The notes beneath the pieces were generated by a model. The model did no database searches and was not told the DNA's origin. It was given only the letters and a program-made list of their open reading frames with translations. Shown piece after piece: positions 17,733 through 25,826 of a stretch of 47,191 nt of DNA. Position 1 is the first letter of the stretch; every line of letters begins with the position of its first letter. A program made the position numbers and the translations under genes. This DNA comes from Desulfurococcales archaeon (GTDB lineage Archaea; Thermoproteota; Thermoprotei_A; Sulfolobales; Desulfurococcaceae), in the NCBI GenBank assembly GCA_027022365.1, contig JALVYU010000003.1, positions 1 to 47,191 on the forward strand, read 5' to 3'.

Positions 17733-18521
17733 ATGCGTATTAGAGGCTTTACAGTAGCTGTTATCGTATCCTTAGTATTAGTACTGTTATCAATAGGCAC
17801 AGCAGCATCAAGCCCCCCCGCATGGGCTAGGCCTGGCGCCTTCATAGAGTACAGACTCACGGGCATTATAGAAGCGAATCCCCCGACAAAAGATCTGCCT
17901 CCACACTACTCTGCATACAGTATTGTCAAATTTGAGATCATAAGCTTTAACAACACTATGGCTGAGGGAAGATTCTCCGTACTGGAGAACAATGACACTC
18001 TTCATATATTCAAGTCGTTCATGGGCTATGAAGGAATGGAGACGAATGGATACATTAGATGGGATGAGAACTTCACGATAAGATTCCCGCCCCTCTATCT
18101 CTCCCCCTCAAAACTCCCGAAGAACGGGCATGTTCATCTACAGCGCATAATCACTGGTAACACATCAGTTACACTGCAGGTTAATGATGCGTGGTACGAT
18201 ACAAGTACAGGTGTGCTATTGAGAGCCGATTACATAGTAGACACAAATGTGACCGGGGGAGAACAGAATGGTAGGTACTTTACACATATCATGTTCGAGC
18301 TCGTTGGCAGTAATTTCGTCCCCGGCCACATAAAGAACTATACTGTAACAACCACCCCTTCGACGACTACTTCCAATCAGGCCGAGACCTCTCCGGAGAT
18401 TGTGAATACAAGTGGCTCTCACGATAATAGTATGTACTACCTTGTCGCGGGATTCCTTGGACTAGGAGTTATAGGTCTCATAGTTTACTATGCTAGAGAA
18501 GGACGTAGGAATAAGAAATGA
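17733..18521 (+). CDS. Exported protein with C-terminal membrane anchor, unknown function
   Basis: A 262-residue protein. A short basic start and a hydrophobic signal (about 5-27) are followed by a beta-rich extracellular domain of about 180 residues with several N-x-S/T sites. A Thr/Ser linker (about 205-230), a membrane helix and a basic tail (RRNKK) follow. An ATG at 17712 would add seven residues, but GGGTG 9 bases before the ATG at 17733 favours the shorter form. No catalytic motif is recognised. It shares the stalk-and-anchor layout of the proteins at 3-719 and 1360-3519, with a shorter stalk. Confidence 0.7.
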   Translation: MRIRGFTVAVIVSLVLVLLSIGTAASSPPAWARPGAFIEYRLTGIIEANPPTKDLPPHYSAYSIVKFEIISFNNTMAEGRFSVLENNDTLHIFKSFMGYEGMETNGYIRWDENFTIRFPPLYLSPSKLPKNGHVHLQRIITGNTSVTLQVNDAWYDTSTGVLLRADYIVDTNVTGGEQNGRYFTHIMFELVGSNFVPGHIKNYTVTTTPSTTTSNQAETSPEIVNTSGSHDNSMYYLVAGFLGLGVIGLIVYYAREGRRNKK

Positions 18522-18677
18522 CGCCATACTACAATGTATCACTAAATATTTAATCTAATTAGATCCAAGAATTTTTATTCTAAGATTACAATGTAATAAT
18601 ACATGAAAACAACATTATCATTAGTGTTGCCAGAATAAAATACAAAACACGTACACTAATCATATGGGTGCCTAACC

Positions 18678-19925
18678 TTGAATGCATTAGTGATTAGCCT
18701 AGCCAGTAAGCTACATAGCAAAGAATATTATTCAAAGCTCTACGAGAGTTTCAAAAGGTTCTTCCGAAGCCTTGGGGGCATCAAGATTATCGAGGAGCCC
18801 CAGTATAGTGTGCCGGAAATACCCCGTGATAATTATGACTTAGCATTCATAGTTATACTTACAGGAGGTACCAGCAGGCTTGCCGAACAGACAGTGAGGA
18901 AACTGAACATACCGGTTGTACTCATAGCTCATAATAGACATAATAGCCTGGCCTCAGCCCTGAGTGCTAGGGAGAGGATCAGGAAGCTGGGAGTTAAGGT
19001 GTTGCTTGTCCTAGCTAATGACGAATACACTCTAGCCTCTAAGCTAACACCGATAATCAAGGGGATAAGTACGGCCATAGCGTTATCTAAGCTCAGAGTC
19101 CTAGAGGTAAATAGAGAGGGCCTCCCCAGTCCGAGGGCCAAGTACTTCATGGAGGTAACCGGCACCAAGGTAGAGGCTGTAAGCTATAAAGAAGTATTGG
19201 AGAAAGCAAGGAAGGCTTCCGAGGAGGATCTCAAAGAGATAAGGGATTCTGTAGCACTACACATCGATACATCGGGGGTAGACCAGGAGTATCTCGACAA
19301 GGCGCTCAGGATATACTATGCGTTAAGAAACATAGTCCTAGAGAAAGGATACAATGCTGTCTCCATAGACTGTTTCCCGTTCCTCATAGAGTATGGTGTA
19401 ACACCCTGTCTAGCTGTGGCAATGCTCAACAATGACGGCATACCTACCGCTTGCGAAGATGATTTCTATAGCCTCATAATGCTGTTCATAAGCTTGAACT
19501 TCACCGGCAAGCCAGGTTGGATAGCAAATCCGAGCGGCGCAACCGACGATGGATACCTCAGGTTTGCTCACTGCACAATAGCGCCGAGCCTGGGTAAGAG
19601 CTGTTACCTCGTTCCACACTTCGAGACCGGTAAACCGTACGCTGTTACATGCAGGCTTTCAGGAAAGAGGTACGTGTTTGGGAGAATAACAACTAATTAT
19701 ACCGGAATAGTATTGTATCGGGGCAAGAAGATCAGTAGCGGATTACTAGAGCCGGGATACTGTAGGACACAACTGGTACTCGATACTGGTCCCCTCGATG
19801 TGGATAAGTTTATAGAAGGAGCTGTGGGTAACCATCACGTGTTCATGGAGTGGACCAATGATATAATAGAGGCTTTCAAGGCCTTGGCATGGTGGATGAA
19901 TTGGCGTTTAGAGATAAGAAACTAG
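18678..19925 (+). CDS. L-fucose isomerase-like protein (COG2407 family)
   Basis: A 415-residue cytosolic protein related to L-fucose/L-arabinose isomerases. The N-terminal half has a Rossmann-like region (MNALVISLASK start, VVLIAHNRHNSLASALSARE around 75-95). The C-terminal half contains SIDCFPFLIEYGVTPCLAVAMLNNDGIPTACEDDFYSL (about 235-270), which carries the acidic/Cys pattern seen in this family. The archaeal members are poorly characterised; isomerase activity is possible but not shown. The start is TTG with GGGTG 7 bases upstream. Its last 37 bases overlap the start of thiL. Confidence 0.7.
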   Translation: MNALVISLASKLHSKEYYSKLYESFKRFFRSLGGIKIIEEPQYSVPEIPRDNYDLAFIVILTGGTSRLAEQTVRKLNIPVVLIAHNRHNSLASALSARERIRKLGVKVLLVLANDEYTLASKLTPIIKGISTAIALSKLRVLEVNREGLPSPRAKYFMEVTGTKVEAVSYKEVLEKARKASEEDLKEIRDSVALHIDTSGVDQEYLDKALRIYYALRNIVLEKGYNAVSIDCFPFLIEYGVTPCLAVAMLNNDGIPTACEDDFYSLIMLFISLNFTGKPGWIANPSGATDDGYLRFAHCTIAPSLGKSCYLVPHFETGKPYAVTCRLSGKRYVFGRITTNYTGIVLYRGKKISSGLLEPGYCRTQLVLDTGPLDVDKFIEGAVGNHHVFMEWTNDIIEAFKALAWWMNWRLEIRN

Positions 19926-20920
19926 GGGAGATCGGAGAGGAAGAGCTGGTAGAGATCATAATCAAGTACCTCGACCCGCCAAAACCATATGAGCATCTCC
20001 CGCCCGGAGATGATGCAAGAGATTTTTTACCTTCTGGCCCAAAGCTGGTCTTCTCAAGCGATGCATATAGTTTCTCGTCTCTGAAACTGCCTTGGAGAAC
20101 ATGGCGTGACGTTGGATGGGCCGGGGTAGTTGGATGTATAAGTGATCATTTCTCTAAGGGATCCATACCCTACGCAGCCATGATAAGTCTGGGGCTCAGC
20201 CCGGAGATGAGGCTGGCGGATTTCATTGATCTGATCGAGGGGGTTAGGGAGGCATTATCAGCCTACAATATAGCGTATGCTGGTGGAGACCTCAACTCGT
20301 CCAGGGATCCATGGATATCCACTAGCATAATAGGCTCTACCACGGCCAAGAAGCCTCCAAGGAGAAGCGGTGCTAGGCCGGGCGACAAGATAGTGGTCAC
20401 CGGAATCTATGGTGCTATGGGCATAGTCTCGCTGGACGGGATAAACGAGGCTTCAAGACATAAATGGGTCATTGAGGCTACCAGGAGGCCGAGACCACAG
20501 TTCGAGACGAGCATAGTTATAGCGAGTCATTATAGATGGATAGATGCCTCAATGGATGTGAGCGACGGTCTATCCTACACGCTATACGTGATGGCTAGAG
20601 AAGCCGGGTTATCAGTGCGGTTAGCCTCTCCTCCCCAACACTTCGATGAGCTCAAAGAATATTGTAGAGGAAGGAGGGATCCGGAAAGATGTGTTATTGA
20701 GAGGTGCTTGGCCGGCGGCGAGGAGTACGGTGTTGTGATGGCTATTAATGAGAAATACGTCGGGGAGATAACCGAGATGCTCGAAAGATATAATGTCCCC
20801 CACGCCATTATAGGGGAGTTTATGAAGAACGGTGTCCCTGGCGAGATCTTCTGGCGCGGAGAAAAGATCGGAATTGTAAGGTGGGATCAGTTCCTTGGCT
20901 GGACGGAAAATTATGGTTAG
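19889..20920 (+). CDS. thiL: ThiL-like thiamine-monophosphate kinase
   Basis: A 343-residue AIR-synthase-like ATP-binding enzyme. The N-terminal LPPGDDARDF (about 33-42) is the Mg-ATP GDD motif. FSSDAYSFSS, WRDVGWAGVVGCISD, YAGGDLNSS and the C-terminal DVSDGL and AGGEEYGVV segments follow in the family order. ThiL phosphorylates thiamine monophosphate to thiamine diphosphate; related AIR-synthase-like proteins with other substrates exist, so the name is probable rather than certain. The ATG start lies inside the upstream gene, implying translational coupling. Its stop codon shares TTAG with the stop of the convergent regulator gene. Confidence 0.8.
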   Translation: MVDELAFRDKKLGEIGEEELVEIIIKYLDPPKPYEHLPPGDDARDFLPSGPKLVFSSDAYSFSSLKLPWRTWRDVGWAGVVGCISDHFSKGSIPYAAMISLGLSPEMRLADFIDLIEGVREALSAYNIAYAGGDLNSSRDPWISTSIIGSTTAKKPPRRSGARPGDKIVVTGIYGAMGIVSLDGINEASRHKWVIEATRRPRPQFETSIVIASHYRWIDASMDVSDGLSYTLYVMAREAGLSVRLASPPQHFDELKEYCRGRRDPERCVIERCLAGGEEYGVVMAINEKYVGEITEMLERYNVPHAIIGEFMKNGVPGEIFWRGEKIGIVRWDQFLGWTENYG

Positions 20921-21330
20921 CTGTAAAACAATATGTGCCTAGGATCTATGCCCCCGAAGATTCTTGGACATATATTACAGGTTGAAGGATCAATATTGTC
21001 TATCTCGGCATGGAACTTGCAGACATATTTTCTCGCCAGAACATATAGTGTGAGAGCCGACAAAGAAGCGACGACGTCTCTAACCCCGATCCTGTTGTTT
21101 ATAACGGAGTCCGCGATGTGATCCAGTGTCTTCACCACGTCGGGATATATTGAGAAATCCACATAGCTCCCTCGTTCGCCCTTCAAGTACCTCGTCACAA
21201 GTGATCTAGATAGGCCTAGGAGCCGCGCTATTTCTGCCGGTCTAGCACCCTTGTGTCTCATCCTTACTACTAGGAGCCGTCTTAGGCTCGGATATACATA
21301 CTTATCTGCTATTGTGAAGACGCTCTTCAA
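20917..21330 (-). CDS. HTH transcriptional regulator, COG2522 type
   Basis: A 137-residue DNA-binding protein. A Cro/C1-like helix-turn-helix is seen at about 27-52 (ARPAEIARLLGLSRSLVTRYL). The C-terminus contains a Cys/His cluster, C-x-FH near 103-106 and CNIC near 118-121, probably a metal site, as in archaeal COG2522 regulators. The TTG start immediately follows the TGA of the DUF438 gene (TGATTG), so the two genes are probably one transcript. No operator is identified. Confidence 0.75.
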   Translation of the reverse strand: MKSVFTIADKYVYPSLRRLLVVRMRHKGARPAEIARLLGLSRSLVTRYLKGERGSYVDFSIYPDVVKTLDHIADSVINNRIGVRDVVASLSALTLYVLARKYVCKFHAEIDNIDPSTCNICPRIFGGIDPRHILFYS

Positions 21331-22635
21331 TCAGAGCACCATTATTTTCTCCTTTATCTTCTCCGGGTTCTCGACTATGTCGGTCATGTCTTCGACTATC
21401 TCTAGAGTACCCATGTATTTACCCTTATCATTCCTCACGCCGACTATTAGAACCCTTATTATTCTTCCTCCCATTTTTGTCCAGAATTCTCTATAGGTTA
21501 ATCCCTGCTTCTTGAGGAGCTCGACATTCTTCATCACGTACTTCTCTAGTCTCGGTGGGTGGCAGTACCCTATCTTCCTCCCGATAATGGTTTTGCTACG
21601 CGGGAACCCCATTGCGAGCTTGCTCGTCGTGAAGAATCTAACCCTGTCATTGTTGTCGGCGTAGGTCATCTCGAGCGGTAAGTGTTTGAATATGCTGATT
21701 ATTTCTTCTTGTCGAAGGAAGCCTGTCTCTAGATCTATATCGTCGTCCCTCACGACCCTGTATTTATCCGGTGTGATCTCTCCCACCGCCTTCTTGATCT
21801 CTGGCGGTAGTTTCTCGAGTTTATCTGCTGGTATCTCCCCCGTGATCATGTATGGGTACACTGGCTTTGAATGTGGCACCCATTTCTTCTCCGATGATAC
21901 AATGTATCCGAACTCCTCGGCTAGTTCATGTATTGCGGCCCACTCTCCCTCGCTTAGTAGAGTCCAGGCCGTGGGATATAGGATCTTATTCTCTCTGAAC
22001 GCTATGTCGGCTATATCCATGGATATTTTTGCGAGGGTTTCGGCTAGCTTGTCTATTCCTTCTACCGTCTCGGGCTTCTCGCCGAGGATCTTCCTCATCT
22101 CTACTATTACTTGGTCTTCCCTGCCCCACAGTACTCTCGGGATAGCATCTATTCCTCGCTTCTCGAGGTAGGGGAAGAGGAGCATCTGGTTCTTCCTGTA
22201 GTGTTTCCTGATCATGTCTTTGAGGTTACCGAGGATATTGAAAATTATGCCGAGATACCTTTTCTTTTCAGCTATATTCCGAGCATTCTTAATGGCCGAG
22301 GCGTATAGTGATAAAGCTTCCGCTGTCTTCATTATCTCGATATTTTCTCTCATTAGTAGATCGAGCGGATGTCCCTCGGGAACCCCTTCCAGCTCCTGTG
22401 TGGTGAGATATTCTCGGAACATGTCTACGTGGATATCGCAGACTTTAAGAATGTCTTCCGGCTTTACTCCTTCACGTATGAGCTGTTGTTCAATGAGTGC
22501 TATTTCGAAGGGACTTATATCCCTAAGTATTTCCCTGTATTTCTGCTTGAGTTCCTCAGGGTCTGCGCCCATGGTTATTTCTTTGAGTATCTGTTTTACC
22601 AACTGGATTTTTTGCTCCCGGGTCATAATTGACAC
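21331..22635 (-). CDS. DUF438 / hemerythrin-like / PAS domain protein
   Basis: A 434-residue cytosolic protein with the three-domain DUF438 layout. The N-terminal helical DUF438 unit (1-75) is followed by a hemerythrin-type four-helix region (about 90-250) with HPLDLLMREN, HYRKNQ and IHELAEEFG supplying candidate His/Glu ligands. A C-terminal PAS-like domain (about 310-420) carries the GRKIGYCHPP motif. Hemerythrin-like units bind di-iron or O2/NO, and PAS domains sense small molecules, so a redox or gas sensor is plausible. Start is GTG 22635 or ATG 22626. It lies 53 bases after dpo2 and abuts the HTH gene. Confidence 0.85.
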   Translation of the reverse strand: MSIMTREQKIQLVKQILKEITMGADPEELKQKYREILRDISPFEIALIEQQLIREGVKPEDILKVCDIHVDMFREYLTTQELEGVPEGHPLDLLMRENIEIMKTAEALSLYASAIKNARNIAEKKRYLGIIFNILGNLKDMIRKHYRKNQMLLFPYLEKRGIDAIPRVLWGREDQVIVEMRKILGEKPETVEGIDKLAETLAKISMDIADIAFRENKILYPTAWTLLSEGEWAAIHELAEEFGYIVSSEKKWVPHSKPVYPYMITGEIPADKLEKLPPEIKKAVGEITPDKYRVVRDDDIDLETGFLRQEEIISIFKHLPLEMTYADNNDRVRFFTTSKLAMGFPRSKTIIGRKIGYCHPPRLEKYVMKNVELLKKQGLTYREFWTKMGGRIIRVLIVGVRNDKGKYMGTLEIVEDMTDIVENPEKIKEKIMVL

Positions 22636-22688
22636 ATGTCAACACCGTGACTGACTCTATCTATAACCACTATTAAACATACCTAAAC

Positions 22689-24638
22689 CTATATGAGGAA
22701 TGTGTCCCCGGGGCTTGGTAGTTCTCTGCGCGCGTTCTCGAGGAGCTCCAAGTAGTATTCCCGATCATATGTTCCCCTGTACTCGAGCGTGGGGATAAGC
22801 TTTCTCCCCGGCCCGACAATATAGGCTGTCTCTATGGCCTTGCTCATCATAAGTACTGTTATGCTACCTGACTGTGTTGATGGTTTCTTTGAAGGACGTG
22901 TTATCCTTCTCCTTATGACGAGCTGCCATGCCTCGACGTCTCCATTTCTTATCCTTTCTGCGTACTCGTCGAACACATGGTATGCTTCTCTCAACATGTC
23001 CCTCAACGCTATGGGATCATCTGCTCCTCCAAGAATCCTTATTGCCTTCTCTTGGGCCTCCTTAATTATTGGTGGTGTATCCTTCCTCGCAGCCATAACC
23101 CCCTTGATCTTCACGTCGCCGTTCTTTAATGCACCATAGTACCTGTTGGCTGCTCCGAGGCCTTTCTTTGTTAGGGGTATATAGAGCCACCTATAGTCTG
23201 CCTCGACCTTCGCCTTGAAATCAGTTGCTTTGACCACTAGGTCTCTTAATTCCTCACAGCTCTTATCCTCCGGGTGTTTAACGAATAAGCTATCGACTAG
23301 GACGTGGATCACCATGCATTCATTCTCTTCCAGGATCTTTCTGGCTGTATCAATGATGTACCTATCCATACTGGTTACAGTCTCGTGAGCCATTATTGAG
23401 CCGAACACGCTTTTCCTATAGCCTAGATAGCCGAAGCTTGCCACCAGTATCCATTTGATAGATGACTGCCTCTCGTCCAGCACCTCTTTTAGCCTTGGAT
23501 CAATTGTTCTCTTCATTTCCTCCTTTATCTTCTCCCTGAGATCCACTAGCCTCTCGAGGACAAGCGAGACTATGCCCCGGCGCTCAAAACATATCTTGTG
23601 GCCCGTGCCGGGTAGTCTGACGGCGTCACGGCAGGAGGGATCATCGACTGTTTCCCCACTGATATTATACTTGGCTATTATGCTGGGGTAGAGGCTGTTG
23701 AAGTCTATCTGGCATACCCCCCAGTACAGGCCTGGCCGGGGAGTGTAGACTGCTCCCCCGCGATCATACTGTAGTAGCTCACGTAGGGGTCTCCAGGGCT
23801 CGACCCTGCCGTGCCCGGGGACTACCAGGTATTTCTTCTTCCTAGCCTCGAGGGCCTCTATTGTGGTCAGTACCCTACCTATGCTGGTGCCGCTGAGCAT
23901 TCTCAGAGGTGTATAGCTCAGCCTGCTCCACATGACGAGGCCGTGGTATCCAGTGAATGATGCCGACCTGTCTATTCTCACATGGGATATCCTTGATGCC
24001 TCGAAGCCCCTGGATACAAGCTCCGCTATCGTTGAGGAGGAAACTATGAGTACATCGTAGTGTTTCCCACTTAGATATACTGGTAGCTCTTCCGCCGCCA
24101 CCCTGTCTTCTCCCCATTCACCCTTTATGATGACATGTGTAGCGAAGCCAAGGCCGGGGACCTCTATCTCTCCATAAACCTCTATTATCTCGGCCCACTT
24201 GAACGGGGGGATCGACTCGTCATCGAGTACCTCGGCCCTCCTACCATTGATGCTTATGAGCGAAGAGGGCTTGGCCCCGAGCCTCCACAGGGCCTCAACG
24301 AGGGGGTCTGGCACAGTATTTACGGGTTCGCCAGCCCCAAGCCTCGGGGCCTGGGAGAGCATCTTCTTCAACACGTAGTAGTCGCTTGTCTCGAACACGA
24401 CTATGTCTGTACCTCTACGGTAGTAGGGTGGCTCGAGCCATTCCTCGACCCATGCCTTCCTGACGTACCGGGAGCTCATAAGGTCTCTGGCCAGGTTCTC
24501 CGAGGGGACCCATGGCTTGATGTATCCTCTGAACCCCGGGTCTATTCTCACACGGATGATTCTATCCCTGTCTTTCAGGACTAGATCTAGTCCGCCCCCG
24601 TGAAGGGGGAACGCGTCGAGGAGCCAGCCCCGGGGCAT
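22689..24638 (-). CDS. dpo2: Family B DNA polymerase, PolB2/Dpo2 type, altered motif C
   Basis: A 649-residue protein, shorter than replicative PolB enzymes. Motif A is intact: D312 in QIDFNSLYPSII. Motif B is degenerate: SSIKWILVASFGYLGYR has Ala-Ser-Phe-Gly where NSxYG is usual. Motif C reads LVDSLFV: D449 matches the catalytic second Asp of DTDS, but the first Asp is Leu447. No clear DxE exonuclease motif is seen in the N-terminal 300 residues. These traits match crenarchaeal PolB2 (Dpo2), linked to DNA damage tolerance. It lies in a minus-strand operon after the RecA-like and 85-residue genes. Catalytic activity is uncertain. Confidence 0.88.
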   Translation of the reverse strand: MPRGWLLDAFPLHGGGLDLVLKDRDRIIRVRIDPGFRGYIKPWVPSENLARDLMSSRYVRKAWVEEWLEPPYYRRGTDIVVFETSDYYVLKKMLSQAPRLGAGEPVNTVPDPLVEALWRLGAKPSSLISINGRRAEVLDDESIPPFKWAEIIEVYGEIEVPGLGFATHVIIKGEWGEDRVAAEELPVYLSGKHYDVLIVSSSTIAELVSRGFEASRISHVRIDRSASFTGYHGLVMWSRLSYTPLRMLSGTSIGRVLTTIEALEARKKKYLVVPGHGRVEPWRPLRELLQYDRGGAVYTPRPGLYWGVCQIDFNSLYPSIIAKYNISGETVDDPSCRDAVRLPGTGHKICFERRGIVSLVLERLVDLREKIKEEMKRTIDPRLKEVLDERQSSIKWILVASFGYLGYRKSVFGSIMAHETVTSMDRYIIDTARKILEENECMVIHVLVDSLFVKHPEDKSCEELRDLVVKATDFKAKVEADYRWLYIPLTKKGLGAANRYYGALKNGDVKIKGVMAARKDTPPIIKEAQEKAIRILGGADDPIALRDMLREAYHVFDEYAERIRNGDVEAWQLVIRRRITRPSKKPSTQSGSITVLMMSKAIETAYIVGPGRKLIPTLEYRGTYDREYYLELLENARRELPSPGDTFLI

Positions 24639-24675
24639 ATTTCTTCCTCACTGGTATTATTGATCATCTATCCTA

Positions 24676-24933
24676 TTATCGTTTTTCATCAGCCGTTTTA
24701 ACACTCCTAAGCCCGATAATTCTCCTAAGCATGTGGAGGACTATTATCTCGAAGGGGTCGGGGGGAGGCGAGACGTGGAGGTAGGCCGTGATGGTCTCCT
24801 CGATACCATCGAGGAGAGATTCGAGGACGGCTGCTTCGCCGCGGGGCAGATACCTGATCGTCTTCTTGATCCTCTCTAGCTCCCTATAGACAGCCATTCT
24901 GTAAGACGGCGTTGTACGCCCCACGGCCCCCAT
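24676..24933 (-). CDS. Small helical protein of the dpo2 operon
   Basis: An 85-residue, mostly alpha-helical, charged protein with no recognised domain. It overlaps the end of the RecA-like gene by 58 bases in a different frame and ends 37 bases before dpo2. Start is uncertain: ATG 24933 touches GAGGG directly, GTG 24924 has that site at 8 bases, and ATG 24897 has none. Its position suggests it works with the polymerase; small uncharacterised proteins accompany PolB2 in other crenarchaea as far as I recall. Confidence 0.6.
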   Translation of the reverse strand: MGAVGRTTPSYRMAVYRELERIKKTIRYLPRGEAAVLESLLDGIEETITAYLHVSPPPDPFEIIVLHMLRRIIGLRSVKTADEKR

Positions 24934-25526
24934 CCCTCAAGCAGTTCTATCGGGAAAGAAGAGCGGAGCCCCTCCCGTGGCCCAGGATACTTCCTCAGGT
25001 AGAGGTAGCCCCTATCACCCCTCCTCCTGAGCTCCACCAGTACATGGACGCTGTGGCTATGATACTTGCCCCCCTCGGCGATCCGCCCTAGCCTGCTCTT
25101 CGTGTTAAACAATACTACTCTGAGCCTACCCGATAACCTGCGGAGAACCCCCACAATCCTAGTAGCTTCGCGATAGCCTCTAAGACTCTGGGCGATGAAT
25201 GTGAACGGGTACTTGACCACGAGTGTCCCGGAAGCGTTCTCGAGGGTCTCTAGAACGCCTATCAGGTCATTAGTACGGAAAGCTCTCGAGACCATGATGT
25301 TATCGATACTGCCCCCGAGCCTCCTGGTGAGCCTGGAGACGAGGTAGGGGTCTAGGCCGCCGAAATCCGTGTTGATTACAAGGTATACTGTATCATACCT
25401 GCTCCTAAATGCTACGGTATAATGCATCACTAGATCGACTATTCTATCGTCACCGTAGAACTCTATCATCCAGTGCCTCGGCACAGGCCCTAATGCATCG
25501 TCGACGATACTGATCCCTGTAATCAT
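24876..25526 (-). CDS. RecA-fold paralogue without Walker A motif
   Basis: A 216-residue protein with a RecA/RadA-like pattern: GISIVDDALGPVPRHWMIEFYGDD at the N-terminus occupies the place of the GxxxxGKT loop, but the Lys and Ser/Thr are absent. A hydrophobic beta strand ending LVINTDFGG and a second, GTLVVKYPF, recall Walker B-region strands. An Arg-rich C-terminus follows. It probably does not hydrolyse ATP and may be a structural or regulatory partner of RadA or Dpo2. First gene of the dpo2 operon; GAGGG lies 8 bases before the ATG. Confidence 0.6.
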   Translation of the reverse strand: MITGISIVDDALGPVPRHWMIEFYGDDRIVDLVMHYTVAFRSRYDTVYLVINTDFGGLDPYLVSRLTRRLGGSIDNIMVSRAFRTNDLIGVLETLENASGTLVVKYPFTFIAQSLRGYREATRIVGVLRRLSGRLRVVLFNTKSRLGRIAEGGKYHSHSVHVLVELRRRGDRGYLYLRKYPGPREGLRSSFPIELLEGWGPWGVQRRLTEWLSIGS

Positions 25527-25545
25527 AGCTTATCCCTCATTGATC

Positions 25546-25560
25546 ATTAAAATACTATAA
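25546..25560 (-). promoter_or_regulatory. Probable TATA box of the dpo2 operon
   Basis: On the minus strand TATTATAGTATTTTA lies about 20-35 bases before the ATG at 25526. This leaves a short leader holding the GAGGG ribosome binding site. Confidence 0.4.
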
Positions 25561-25664
25561 TAGGAGGAGAGTACGCCGAAACTATTCTCCATGCCACTAC
25601 CATGTATGTGGGATAAACACGTGAAACAGTAGGTTCGGAATTCGTTGAAAAAAGTTTAAAACGT

Positions 25665-25823
25665 TTATTTAGATGTAGCAAAACGCCTCAATAACAGTAT
25701 TACTACAATAAAAAAGGCATGGTTATCAGCCCTTACACGGTTCTTCACAGCCCTTCTTAGGCGGGCTCTGGCCGGGGTCCTCATCACTTTCGTGTCTATG
25801 CTATTGTTATCCCTATTCTTCAT
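25665..25823 (-). CDS. Small basic ORF downstream of nhaC (52 codons)
   Basis: ATG at 25823 lies 3 bases after the nhaC TAA and 10 bases after a GAGGA ribosome binding site. The product is 52 residues, strongly basic (Arg/Lys through the middle), with a short hydrophobic segment FFIVVILLL near the end. It matches no family I recognise. The rest of the 25527-25826 gap holds only the divergent dpo2 promoter. Coding status rests on position and the binding site only. Confidence 0.35.
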   Translation of the reverse strand: MKNRDNNSIDTKVMRTPARARLRRAVKNRVRADNHAFFIVVILLLRRFATSK

Positions 25824-25826
25824 TAT

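Noticed and set aside
21686-22171. 161-codon plus-strand frame antisense to the DUF438 gene
   Set aside because: The minus strand has coherent domain motifs; this frame is Ser-rich shadow.
24135-24584. 149-codon plus-strand frame antisense to dpo2
   Set aside because: It lies over conserved polymerase sequence and shows no recognisable domain.
25578-25583. AGTTTC (minus strand) upstream of the dpo2 operon, similar to a damage-responsive hexamer reported in Sulfolobus
   Set aside because: About 18 bases above the TATA box rather than next to it; a six-base match is too weak.
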